A stretch of 64,000 bases of DNA from NCBI GenBank assembly GCA_023458095.1, contig JAEXAS010000004.1, positions 62,001-126,000 on the forward strand, read 5' to 3'. A program made the translations under genes and the position numbers. Below the pieces are notes generated by a model. It was not told the DNA's origin and did no database searches. It saw nothing but the letters and a program-made list of their open reading frames with translations. The first letter of the stretch is position 1. Each line of letters begins with the position of its first letter. Origin of the DNA: Actinomycetes bacterium (lineage in GTDB: Bacteria > Actinomycetota > Actinomycetes > Propionibacteriales > Propionibacteriaceae). Below are positions 9,711 to 17,659 of the stretch, piece after piece.

Positions 9711-9750
9711 AGCGGCCCGATCATCCCACGATGATCGGGCCGCTTTGTTG
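9711..9750 (+). terminator. Rho-independent terminator of gltA
   Basis: Perfect 15-bp stem AGCGGCCCGATCATC / GATGATCGGGCCGCT (9711-9725 and 9730-9744) with a 4-nt loop, followed by TTTGTTG. It starts 12 bases after the gltA stop. Confidence 0.9.
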
Positions 9751-9913
9751 CTCCCTGCGGTTTCAAGCTTCGCATCGGCAAGGCTCTACATATCGGGTAC
9801 CCAACTCACTATGGTTGCCACAAAGAGCCTCGCGGGACGCAAACAGCAGGACCCATCGATGCAGATAACACCCAGCGCCGCCCCGCGACACCCCCACCAC
9901 CAGGAGGTTCACC

Positions 9914-10570
9914 ATGCGACGCATCCTTATCGCCGGCATCATCGCAGCCGGCCTTGTGGCGGAATCCCTCGCCACCCCGGCGCAGGCCCAAGAGCCCGCC
10001 CCCGCACCGGCTCTGATCACCCCTCAGGCAACCACCTTGGTCAAGACCAAGCGGGTGGATGTCGACGGCGATGGACGCAAGGACACGGTCCGGCTCTACC
10101 GCGTCACCGCTTCAACGTGGCGCGTCACGGTCACCACGGCCAAAGGGAAGCGGGCCCGCAAGACCTTCACCTCCACCATCGCCTCGGATTGGGGACTGTC
10201 CTCGCCGTGGACCAACCCGATCCGAATGGATGGGCGCGCCGGAGTTGAGCTGCCCTTCATGGTCGCTGGCGGCGACGGGGTCGTCTTCCGGGTGCTTACC
10301 TGGCGCAAAGGCCGTTTGGTCAACGAACCCAAGCCGGGCGGGCAGAACTGGTATGTGGGCGGACCCCTTCCCGAATATCAGTCCTATCGCTTCTACACCG
10401 CCAAGAAGGTGCGCTACGCCGAGGTCGCCTGGCTCACGCCGAGCGGAAACGGAACCACCTGCAGCGCCGATGTGAACCGCTACGCGTGGACGTCAACGAA
10501 GTGGACCTTCCGAAAGCACTACACCGTGGCAGCCACCACAGGGTTGTGTAAGCGCTACCCGGGACTGTGA
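9914..10570 (+). CDS. Secreted protein with an EF-hand/VCBS-like Asp loop, function unknown
   Basis: 218 residues. A signal peptide (MRRILIAGIIAAGLVAESLA, with likely cleavage after ATPAQA) is followed by a Pro/Ala-rich linker. Then comes VDVDGDGRKDTVRLYR, a calcium-binding-like loop typical of FG-GAP/VCBS-repeat surface proteins. The rest is basic and beta-strand-like, with two Cys (CSAD and LCKRYPGL) that could form a disulfide. AGGAGG lies 7 nt before the ATG. I do not recognise a specific function; it is monocistronic. Confidence 0.8.
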   Translation: MRRILIAGIIAAGLVAESLATPAQAQEPAPAPALITPQATTLVKTKRVDVDGDGRKDTVRLYRVTASTWRVTVTTAKGKRARKTFTSTIASDWGLSSPWTNPIRMDGRAGVELPFMVAGGDGVVFRVLTWRKGRLVNEPKPGGQNWYVGGPLPEYQSYRFYTAKKVRYAEVAWLTPSGNGTTCSADVNRYAWTSTKWTFRKHYTVAATTGLCKRYPGL

Positions 10571-10577
10571 TTGCAGC

Positions 10578-10612
10578 GCCGTTGCAGCTACTTCTGGAGT
10601 GGCTGCAACGGC
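10578..10612. terminator. Hairpin between convergent genes
   Basis: 11-bp perfect stem GCCGTTGCAGC / GCTGCAACGGC with a 13-nt loop between the secreted-protein gene and fumarase, overlapping the last fumarase codons. No U-tract on either side, so termination is only inferred. Confidence 0.45.
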
Positions 10613-12282
10613 ACCAGCGTCGGTCGGGAGACCTCAGCAAAGAAATCATTGCCCTTGTCATCAACCACGATGAAGGCGGGGAAGTCTTCAACCTCGATCT
10701 TCCAGATCGCTTCCATGCCCAGTTCGGGGTACTCCAGGAGTTCGACCTTCTTAATGCAATGCTGCGCAAGCACAGCGGCCGGCCCGCCGATCGACCCTAG
10801 GTAGAAACCGCCGTGCTGGGCACAGGCATCGGTGACCTGCTGGCTGCGGTTGCCCTTGGCCAGCATGATCATTGACCCGCCGGCAGCCTGGAACTGATCG
10901 ACATAGGAATCCATGCGACCGGCGGTTGTCGGCCCAAAGGAGCCGGAGGCGTAGCCCTCGGGAGTCTTGGCCGGACCGGCGTAGTAGATCGGATGGTCTT
11001 TGAGATACTGCGGCATCTCCTCACCGGCGTCCAGGCGTTCCTTGATCTTGGCGTGAGCGATGTCGCGTCCCACGATGACCGTGCCGGTCAGAGCGAGCCT
11101 GGTCTTGACCGGGTACTGGCTCAGTTCGGCCAAGATCTCAGCCATCGGCCGACCCAGGTCGATCTTGACCGCGCCACCACCCTCGGCGGCCATCTCCGCC
11201 TTGTGCTGAGCCAACTGCTCATCGGTCATCTCGGGCATGTATTGGGCCGGATCGAACTCCAGTTGCTCAATGAACACCCCTTCCGGAGTGATCTTGCCCA
11301 GGCATTGCCGATCCGCCGAACACGACACCGCGATCGCCACCGGTAGCGACGCCCCGTGACGGGGCAGCCGGATGACGCGGACGTCATGGCAGAAGTACTT
11401 GCCACCGAACTGCGCACCGATGCCGAAGTTGCGAGTGAGTTCCAGCACCTGCTGCTCCAACTCGACATCACGGAAACCGTGAGCACTCATCGACCCCGAG
11501 GTCGGCAGCGAGTCCAAGTACTTCGCCGAAGCGTATTTCGCCGTCTTCAAGGCGTACTCCGCGGAGGTGCCACCGATCACGATCGCCAGGTGATACGGCG
11601 GGCAGGCCGCCGTGCCCAAGCTGCGGATCTTGGCGTCCAGGAAGGCCATCATCGAATCGGGGTTCAACAGGGCCTTGGTCTCTTGGTAGAGATAGCTCTT
11701 GTTCGCCGAGCCACCGCCCTTGGCCATGAAGAGGAACTTGTAGGTGTTCTCGTGTCCGGCGGCGGTGTCGGCGTACAACTCGATCTGGGCGGGCAGGTTG
11801 TTGCCGGTGTTCTTCTCCTCCCACATGGTGAGGGGAGCATTCATGGAGTAGCGCAGATTCAGCTTGGTGTAGGCGTCGAAGACGCCCTTGCTCAACGGAC
11901 GCTCATCGGTGCCCTCGGTGAGCACCTGCTGACCGCGCTTGCCCATGATGATGGCGGTTCCGGTGTCCTGACACATCGGCAGGACCCCGCCGGCAGCAAT
12001 GTTGGCGTTTTTGAGCAGATCCATGGCTACGAACTTGTCGTTGTCGCTGGCCTCGGGATCTTCCATGATCGTGCGCAACTGGCGCAGGTGCGCCGGGCGC
12101 AGGTAGTGGGCGATGTCGTGCATCGCGGTCTCGGCCAACAATTCGAGCGCTTCCGGGGCCACTTTCAAGAAGCTGCGGCCGTCCGGCCCGGTGAGCGTCT
12201 CCACCCCTTCTGTGGTCAACAGCCGATACTCGGTGGCATCTTCGCCGATGGGCAGCAGGTCCTCGTAGCGGAATTCGCTCAT
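10588..12282 (-). CDS. Class I (iron-sulfur) fumarate hydratase
   Basis: Interconverts fumarate and malate in the TCA cycle. It is 564 residues from the ATG at 12282 (AAGGAGAGAC just upstream), as usual for single-chain class I fumarases. The three Cys that hold the 4Fe-4S cluster are visible in LPMCQDTGTA, AACPPYHLAI and VSCSADRQC. The C-terminal domain has GPTTAGRMDSYVDQF and KGNRSQQV. The oxygen-sensitive class I type fits an organism with fermentative or microaerobic metabolism (inference). Confidence 0.95.
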   Translation of the reverse strand: MSEFRYEDLLPIGEDATEYRLLTTEGVETLTGPDGRSFLKVAPEALELLAETAMHDIAHYLRPAHLRQLRTIMEDPEASDNDKFVAMDLLKNANIAAGGVLPMCQDTGTAIIMGKRGQQVLTEGTDERPLSKGVFDAYTKLNLRYSMNAPLTMWEEKNTGNNLPAQIELYADTAAGHENTYKFLFMAKGGGSANKSYLYQETKALLNPDSMMAFLDAKIRSLGTAACPPYHLAIVIGGTSAEYALKTAKYASAKYLDSLPTSGSMSAHGFRDVELEQQVLELTRNFGIGAQFGGKYFCHDVRVIRLPRHGASLPVAIAVSCSADRQCLGKITPEGVFIEQLEFDPAQYMPEMTDEQLAQHKAEMAAEGGGAVKIDLGRPMAEILAELSQYPVKTRLALTGTVIVGRDIAHAKIKERLDAGEEMPQYLKDHPIYYAGPAKTPEGYASGSFGPTTAGRMDSYVDQFQAAGGSMIMLAKGNRSQQVTDACAQHGGFYLGSIGGPAAVLAQHCIKKVELLEYPELGMEAIWKIEVEDFPAFIVVDDKGNDFFAEVSRPTLVPLQPLQK

Positions 12283-12376
12283 GTCTCTCCTTCTGGCAAT
12301 CTCGCCCATCTTGGCACACCAGGCGCCGAGGTGGGCAGGGATTTCGGGCGTCCGGAACAACGCCGAGACAGCAAAC

Positions 12377-12727
12377 TCAGGAGGCCGGTCCGCGGGTGGC
12401 CAAAACCAAGAGCGGGGCTGCCACCGAAACAATAAGTCCAGCGACGACATAGGGCAGCATCACATCAGCGCAACCCAGGGGAAGAGCAGCAGCCTCGCCG
12501 CTCCACTGGGAGACCAGCAGGATCGGCGCCCCGCATTGCATGGTCTTGGTGATTTCGACTGGGGTGACCAGCAGCCACAGTCCAGCGAAGCTGGCCACCA
12601 TCGCCAGCCCACTTCCGGCTCGCCGGAATGGTCCGGGTCGTTTGCGGACCTCATCGGTGAGGCCTATCGCCATACCGACGAGCGCACAGCCCGCAGCAAG
12701 CACAAGCGCGATCAGTACCCCGATCAT
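12377..12727 (-). CDS. Small membrane protein, unknown function
   Basis: 116 residues with three or four predicted membrane helices (N-terminal VLIALVLAAGCALVGMAIGL, a middle helix SGLAMVASFAGLWLLV and a C-terminal VVAGLIVSVAAPLLVLA). A short basic loop after helix 1 has RKRPGPFRR. It is transcribed in the same direction as fumarase, 94 bases upstream of it, and divergent from the carrier-protein cluster. No recognised family. Confidence 0.55.
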   Translation of the reverse strand: MIGVLIALVLAAGCALVGMAIGLTDEVRKRPGPFRRAGSGLAMVASFAGLWLLVTPVEITKTMQCGAPILLVSQWSGEAAALPLGCADVMLPYVVAGLIVSVAAPLLVLATRGPAS

Positions 12728-12956
12728 TCGCGCCCTTTCCGGAGCTGATCCGCCCCCGTTCCATTCCCCCGACTGCCATCATGACCTGAGGTGCTCAGCA
12801 TTGCCAAGGCAGTCTCGACCTCTCCACGAGGCTGCTCACAAGTGCCAATGCGCCCAGTCTGTGCATGCCGTAGCATGTGGAGGGCAATCCGCGCCCCGAA
12901 AACGGCACTTCCGGGGACGGCAGTTCTATTACTGTGACGGACCGATTGGAGGCAAG

Positions 12957-13373
12957 GTGGCGCCCCCGGATTCTCGGTTTGAGCAAGATTCCGCAGACGT
13001 ACCGAGAATCGGTTGCGATCTCGCCGAAGCCGCCAGCATTGTCGAATCGATTCAGGTATTCGGCGAACGCTATCTGGCTCGCGTCTATACCGACACTGAA
13101 CGCCACCAAAGCCGGGAAGCTCCTGAACGCCTCGCCGCACGCTTCGCCGGCAAGGAGGCGGTACTCAAAGTTCTCCGCTCCACGGCCGGAATCAGCTTCC
13201 GCGATGTGGAGATCATCGACGGCACGGACGGCGCCCCGCAGGTGAGGTTGCACCGCCAAGCCCGGAATGTGGCCCTGGCCCAGCGGCTGGGCCCAATCGG
13301 GTTGTCCTTGAGCCATGAAAGGGGCATGGCGCTCGCCACGGCGATCAGCCTGCCCACACACCAACAGTCATAG
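12957..13373 (+). CDS. Holo-ACP synthase-like phosphopantetheinyl transferase
   Basis: 138-residue AcpS-family enzyme that would attach the 4'-phosphopantetheine arm to the carrier protein encoded next door. Visible signatures are IGCDLAEAASIVES (metal-binding Asp, residue 21) and ARFAGKEAVLKVL (Glu 67, Lys 66). GTG at 12957 is preceded by GGAGG at 12948-12952; the frame is open further upstream, but nothing there resembles the family. As the first gene of a cluster with its own ACP it is probably a dedicated PPTase, not the housekeeping one. Confidence 0.85.
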   Translation: MAPPDSRFEQDSADVPRIGCDLAEAASIVESIQVFGERYLARVYTDTERHQSREAPERLAARFAGKEAVLKVLRSTAGISFRDVEIIDGTDGAPQVRLHRQARNVALAQRLGPIGLSLSHERGMALATAISLPTHQQS

Positions 13374-13402
13374 TCGACACATCAACAAAAAGGGGGAAGA
13401 GG

Positions 13403-13666
13403 GTGTCTGATCACACCTATGAGGATCGTCTGGCCATTCGGGAGGCGCTCCAGCAATTCGGCAGACTCAATCGTCCGGTGGCGCAACTGAGCGACGATTC
13501 CGATCTCTTCGCTGCGGGGTTCACCTCACACGCGACAGTCAATGTGATGCTCGCTATTGAGGACGCCCTCGACATCGAGTTCCCCGACGATCTTCTCAAT
13601 CGCTCGACCTTCGCCTCCATCGACGCGCTGGCCGGCGCGGTGCAACTCTCAAGGGGACAACAGTGA
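13403..13666 (+). CDS. Acyl/peptidyl carrier protein
   Basis: 87-residue acidic four-helix carrier protein. The phosphopantetheine attachment Ser is in DLFAAGFTSHATVNVMLAIED (Ser 42): the usual DSL is replaced by TSH, a variation seen in specialised carrier proteins. GTG start with a GGGGGAAGAGG ribosome site. Its stop overlaps the dehydrogenase start as GTGA. Given the ligase two genes on, the load is probably an amino acid. Confidence 0.9.
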   Translation: MSDHTYEDRLAIREALQQFGRLNRPVAQLSDDSDLFAAGFTSHATVNVMLAIEDALDIEFPDDLLNRSTFASIDALAGAVQLSRGQQ

Positions 13667-14811
13667 ACGGACGCTTCGCGGCTCGCGCCGCCGCAGTGGC
13701 AGCAGTCGCTGCAAAGTACGCCGATGAGGTCGACTCCAACGCCCGTCCGCCACTGGAGGCCGCCGGGGCCCTGAAGGAGCAGCGCCTGCTGTCGGTGTCG
13801 GTGCCCACCCAGTTCGGGGGCGAAGGCGCCAGCATGTTGGAGCTGAGCCAGATCGCCACCGAGATCGGTGCTGCCGACGCCAACGCGGGCATGGTGTTCG
13901 CCATGCATCACAGCCAGGCCCTCATTCTGTGGCGCCATGGCAGCCGTCCCGGGGTTCGGGCCACGATCCAGAAGGTCCTCGAGCAGGAGTGGCTGCTGGG
14001 TTCGGCCACCACCGAACGCGGTATCGGCGGTGATGCGCGCCGCTCGAACTGCGCCCTGGAATACCCCTCGCCGGGCCGGGTCAAGGTGATCAAGGACGCC
14101 CCGGTCATCTCCTACGCCGAAGCCGCCGACGCCATCCTGGTGACCGGCCGTTCCAGTGCCGATGCGCCGGCCTCCGACCAGCGCATGCTCATCTGCCCCA
14201 AGGGCGAGTACAGCCTGGAGAAGACTGGCGTGTGGCAGGCATTGGGACTGCGCGGCACCGCCAGCGACAGCTTCATCCTGACCTCGGAGACCAGCGAGGA
14301 CAACCTGCTCGACGACGACTACGGCACCATTTCGTCCCACACCGCTCTGCCCACTGCACATCTGCTGTGGTCCTCGGTGTGGCTGGGAATCGCGTCTTCG
14401 GCCGCTGATCAGGCCCGTGCGGCTGTCCGCCGACAGGCCCGGGCTGCCGTCGGCTTCCCGCCGCCCGGACAGTTGCGGCTGGCGGAGCTGCTGGTCGACC
14501 TGCAGACCTTCGCCAACATGGTGCGCCATTCGGCTGAGCACTATGACCGCGTCGCCGACGATCCGGCCGTCCTGGGCTCGATCTCCTTCGCCTTGGAGAT
14601 GAACTCGGTCAAGGTGAGCGCGGCCAATGCCGTGGTGGACCTGGTGTTGAACGCGTTGCGGATCGTGGGCATCGCCGGCTACCGGACCGATACCCCCCAG
14701 TCGCTGTCCCGCCAGTTGCGTGACGCTCTGGGCGCGCCGATCCAGATCAACAACGACCGGCTGCTCACCAACAATGCACCGCTGTCGTTGATGGCCAAGG
14801 TCAACCTGTGA
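13663..14811 (+). CDS. Acyl-CoA dehydrogenase-like flavoenzyme
   Basis: 382-residue member of the acyl-CoA dehydrogenase family. The N-terminal helical domain has VPTQFGGEGASMLELSQIA and AGMVFAMHHSQ, the middle beta domain GSATTERGIGGDARR and GLRGTASDSF, and the C-terminal helical bundle ALRIVGIAGY. The likely substrate is a thioester on the neighbouring carrier protein, as in the family members that oxidise prolyl-S-carrier proteins; this is inferred from the operon. It overlaps the ACP gene and the ligase gene by 4 bases each (GTGA). Confidence 0.85.
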   Translation: MNGRFAARAAAVAAVAAKYADEVDSNARPPLEAAGALKEQRLLSVSVPTQFGGEGASMLELSQIATEIGAADANAGMVFAMHHSQALILWRHGSRPGVRATIQKVLEQEWLLGSATTERGIGGDARRSNCALEYPSPGRVKVIKDAPVISYAEAADAILVTGRSSADAPASDQRMLICPKGEYSLEKTGVWQALGLRGTASDSFILTSETSEDNLLDDDYGTISSHTALPTAHLLWSSVWLGIASSAADQARAAVRRQARAAVGFPPPGQLRLAELLVDLQTFANMVRHSAEHYDRVADDPAVLGSISFALEMNSVKVSAANAVVDLVLNALRIVGIAGYRTDTPQSLSRQLRDALGAPIQINNDRLLTNNAPLSLMAKVNL

Positions 14812-15731
14812 CGGTTCCCGAACAGCCCTGGCAGGCCCTTCGCGATCGGCTCCTGGACGCTGGCATCATCGCTGAGTTGGGTGAACCCGGCGTGGTCGCC
14901 CTCGGTGGCGAGTTCAACCGAGTCTTCGACGCTGTGGATGCACTTTACGTGCGCACCTTCGCAGACCTAGGCGCCGAGGTCTGGCGTTTTCCGCCGGTGG
15001 AGCCCAAGGAGTTGTTCGAAAAGACCGACTATGTGGCTTCGTTCCCGCAGCTGACCGGGTCGCTGGCTACCTTCACCGGTGACCAGCGTGACCACATCGA
15101 GTTGCTGCGACTGCGCGCAGAAGGCCAGTCGTGGGAGGAGACCTTGCACCCGGCCGGCCTGATGATGAGCCCTGCGGCCTGTCATCCGCTGTACGCGGTG
15201 TTGTCGGGAACCCTTCCCGAGGGTGGTCGTACCTGCGATGTCCTGGGGAGCTGTTTTCGCCACGAGCCCAGCGCAGACCCGATGCGGATGCAGACCTTCC
15301 GCATGCATGAGTTCGTCCATGCCGGTGACACGGTGTCGGCGCTGGAGCACCGAGATCAGACGGCCGCCCGCCTGGTCGACATGTTGAACTCGCTGGAGTT
15401 GGAGATCAGCTATGAGCCGGCCAACGACCCGTTCTTTGGTCGCACCGGAAAGATCATGGCCGCCAGCCAGCGGGAAGCCGCCCTGAAGTTCGAGTTGCTC
15501 ACCTCGGTGTACGGCTCGGATGCCCCGTTGACGGCGATCGGCTCGGCGAACTACCACAACGATCACTTCGGCCAGGCGTTCGGGATTCACACCCCTGGCG
15601 GAGCCGTCGCCCACACCGCCTGCCTCGGCCTCGGCCTGGATCGCACCGTCCTGGCACTCCTCTCTCGCCATGGCATGGCGGTCAGTGAGTGGCCTGCCAC
15701 GGTTCGCTCCATCCTGTGGCCCGATGCATAG
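14808..15731 (+). CDS. Amino acid:[carrier protein] ligase (class II aaRS-like)
   Basis: 307-residue homolog of the catalytic core of atypical (archaeal-type, zinc) seryl-tRNA synthetases without a tRNA-binding arm. Such enzymes are known to adenylate a small amino acid, usually Gly or Ala, and transfer it to the phosphopantetheine of a carrier protein. Zinc ligands fit: Cys125 (SPAACHPLY), Glu168 (FRMHEFVHAG) and Cys272 (HTACLGLGLDR). Class II motif 2 is SCFRHEPS and motif 3 ends GLGLDR. The coupled ACP and PPTase genes support this role strongly. It overlaps the hydrolase start by 8 bases. Confidence 0.9.
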   Translation: MTVPEQPWQALRDRLLDAGIIAELGEPGVVALGGEFNRVFDAVDALYVRTFADLGAEVWRFPPVEPKELFEKTDYVASFPQLTGSLATFTGDQRDHIELLRLRAEGQSWEETLHPAGLMMSPAACHPLYAVLSGTLPEGGRTCDVLGSCFRHEPSADPMRMQTFRMHEFVHAGDTVSALEHRDQTAARLVDMLNSLELEISYEPANDPFFGRTGKIMAASQREAALKFELLTSVYGSDAPLTAIGSANYHNDHFGQAFGIHTPGGAVAHTACLGLGLDRTVLALLSRHGMAVSEWPATVRSILWPDA

Positions 15732-17331
15732 GCACTACGGCTGGTACGGCGACCCGGCGATCTGGGCCGCGGTTCAGTTACCTGACCGAGGTGCACTGGG
15801 GGTCGTGCTGTGCCCCCCGCTGGGGCAGGAAGGTGTTATCGCCTACCGCGGATTACGGCTGCTTGCCGACCAACTACAGAACCGCGGGATCGCCTCGGTG
15901 CGCTATGACCCACCCGGCCACGGTGACGCCGCCCCCAGCGACGATCCAGAGTCGGTGTTCGAGGGTGCCCGGCGCGGCTCCGAGTTGTTGCGGGCCTGCG
16001 GGTGTAGCCAGATCTGCTTCCTCGGATTGTCCTCGGCGGCACTGATCGCCAGCGAGGTCGCTGAGCCCGATGACCTGCTCGTGCTGTGGAGTCCACAACC
16101 GTCAGGTCGATCGTGGCTGCGCAGAGCGCGCGGTCTGGCCACCATAGAACTGGGCACTGATCGCATCAGCGACGGCATCGAATCCCTGATCGGGTTGGAA
16201 CTGACTCAGCAGGCCGCTTCCCGCCTCGGCGCAGTGACTTTACGGCTACCCGGTGAGGCGGCCGCTCTGGTCGCGGTTCGCGAGGGAGAGGTCACCCCAC
16301 CAGGCCTGGCTGGCGCCCAGGTGATCGAGGTTCCCGGAACCGCCGAGTTCTTGGACACACCCAGCATGAGTTCGGTGCTGCCTGTCTCGGCGATCACCAC
16401 CATCGCCGATTGGCTGGCCGCCCAGGTGAGCGGAACCGCAGTCGCGTTGACGCCACCACCGCTACGCCCAGAACTCAAGGTGGGCAAGGCGGTGGAGCGG
16501 ATCCGTTGGCTCGGCCCGAACGGACTGTTCGCCATCGAGTGTCGGCCCCGTGACGCCGCCTCGGAGGTTCCAGTGGTGCTGCTCCATTCCGGAGCGGCCG
16601 AGCATCGCGTCGGTGCCGGGAACTATCAGGTGGAATTGGCCAGGCTGTTGGCCGGCGATGGCGCGGCCTCGGTCCGCGCAGATCGCCGCAGTACCGGGGA
16701 GACCGGGACGGTGCGGCCGGAGGATCCGTCGCTGTTCTACTCCGAAGAGTGGATGGCCGACCAGGACGCCATCATCGCCGCCTTGGGTATTCAGGGAGAC
16801 CGGCTGGCGCTCACCGGATTGTGTGCTGGCGGCTGGCTCGCGGGTCAACGCACGATCGAGAACCCCCGACTGATCGTGGACATCCATCCCTTGGAGTATC
16901 GAATCGATCCGGCTCCGCCTGGCGAGTACGTCGACGAGATCACCACCGAAGCAGACCCGCTGCCCGGCAAGGGCGCCCTGCGCGAGTGGTACCGCCGCTC
17001 CGCGCCGGTGTGGCTGCGACAGCTCCGGGATCGGTGGAAGGGTCGAGCAGGCGCCGGGCCTTTCCTGGCATCGACCGCCCAGCGGGCCGATCACACCGTG
17101 CTGATTTTCAGCGACCTGGAGAAGATGATCTTCGACCGCCGTGGTGGGCCGCAGGCCATGGCCAAGCTCGCTGGCATCGAAGCGATCGAGGTGGCGGGTT
17201 CCGACCACGCCTTGTACGCCCGGCCCACTCGGCAGCGCGTGATCGCCGAGGTGCGCCGCCAGGTGGCTCGAGCCTTCAACCTGAGCGCGGCCGACCCCGC
17301 GCGCATTGAGCCAAAGAGCCTCGCCCAGTGA
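15724..17331 (+). CDS. Tandem two-domain alpha/beta hydrolase
   Basis: 535 residues forming two alpha/beta-hydrolase-like halves. Half 1 has VLCPPLGQEG, RYDPPGHGDA and the nucleophile elbow GLSSAA (Ser103). Half 2 has VVLLHSGAAEHRVGAGNYQ, RADRRSTGETG, the elbow GLCAGGW with Cys367 in place of Ser, and a late GSDHALYARP that could supply the His. The halves resemble the two hydrolases that accompany carrier proteins and acyl-CoA ligases in exosortase-type clusters, here fused (from memory, not checked). The ATG at 15724 overlaps the ligase stop. Likely role: releasing or transferring the carrier-bound product (inferred). Confidence 0.75.
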   Translation: MHRHYGWYGDPAIWAAVQLPDRGALGVVLCPPLGQEGVIAYRGLRLLADQLQNRGIASVRYDPPGHGDAAPSDDPESVFEGARRGSELLRACGCSQICFLGLSSAALIASEVAEPDDLLVLWSPQPSGRSWLRRARGLATIELGTDRISDGIESLIGLELTQQAASRLGAVTLRLPGEAAALVAVREGEVTPPGLAGAQVIEVPGTAEFLDTPSMSSVLPVSAITTIADWLAAQVSGTAVALTPPPLRPELKVGKAVERIRWLGPNGLFAIECRPRDAASEVPVVLLHSGAAEHRVGAGNYQVELARLLAGDGAASVRADRRSTGETGTVRPEDPSLFYSEEWMADQDAIIAALGIQGDRLALTGLCAGGWLAGQRTIENPRLIVDIHPLEYRIDPAPPGEYVDEITTEADPLPGKGALREWYRRSAPVWLRQLRDRWKGRAGAGPFLASTAQRADHTVLIFSDLEKMIFDRRGGPQAMAKLAGIEAIEVAGSDHALYARPTRQRVIAEVRRQVARAFNLSAADPARIEPKSLAQ

Positions 17332-17356
17332 TGGCGGCCTGCAGCAGGTGGTGCCC

Positions 17357-17659
17357 ATGACTGACCTGCCCACCATGATCAGCGCGGTGTTCGTCGTCGG
17401 AGCACTGATCGCCGCGATCGTCATCGCGGTGATTTCCGTCACTGCCGATTCCCGGCGAAAGGCAGCCCGGGAGGCCTACTTCGCCCAGACCTACGACTCC
17501 TCGGTGGAGCGCATGCTCGCCGAGTGCTCCGTCGACAGGGACCACCTTCGATCGCTTCGCGATGCAGGCAGGGGCGGGTTGCCAGCAGCGACCCGCGAGC
17601 TGCTGCGCAGCGAACCGATACCCCTGCGGCCTGCTGCTGAGTTCATCAAGCGGCTCTAG
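17357..17659 (+). CDS. Small single-pass membrane protein, unknown
   Basis: 100 residues: one N-terminal membrane helix (VFVVGALIAAIVIAVISV) and a charged cytoplasmic tail (DSRRKAAREAYFAQTYD and so on). AGGTGG precedes the ATG; a GTG six bases earlier is also possible. It starts 25 bases after the hydrolase stop in the same direction, so it is probably the last gene of the carrier-protein operon. No recognised family. Its 3' end overlaps the end of ldh. Confidence 0.55.
   Translation: MTDLPTMISAVFVVGALIAAIVIAVISVTADSRRKAAREAYFAQTYDSSVERMLAECSVDRDHLRSLRDAGRGGLPAATRELLRSEPIPLRPAAEFIKRL

Noticed and set aside
11356..12435. A 359-codon + strand frame inside fumarase
   Set aside because: It is the antisense shadow of the fumarase gene, whose cluster cysteines and catalytic motifs are clear.
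13663..14811. Fatty-acid beta-oxidation role for the acyl-CoA dehydrogenase
   Set aside because: No thiolase, hydratase or CoA ligase is adjacent; it is translationally coupled to a carrier protein and an amino acid ligase.
14808..15731. A second seryl-tRNA synthetase
   Set aside because: It is 307 residues with no tRNA-binding arm, carries the zinc-ligand set of carrier-protein ligases, and sits between carrier-protein genes. The true SerRS is at 59.7 kb.
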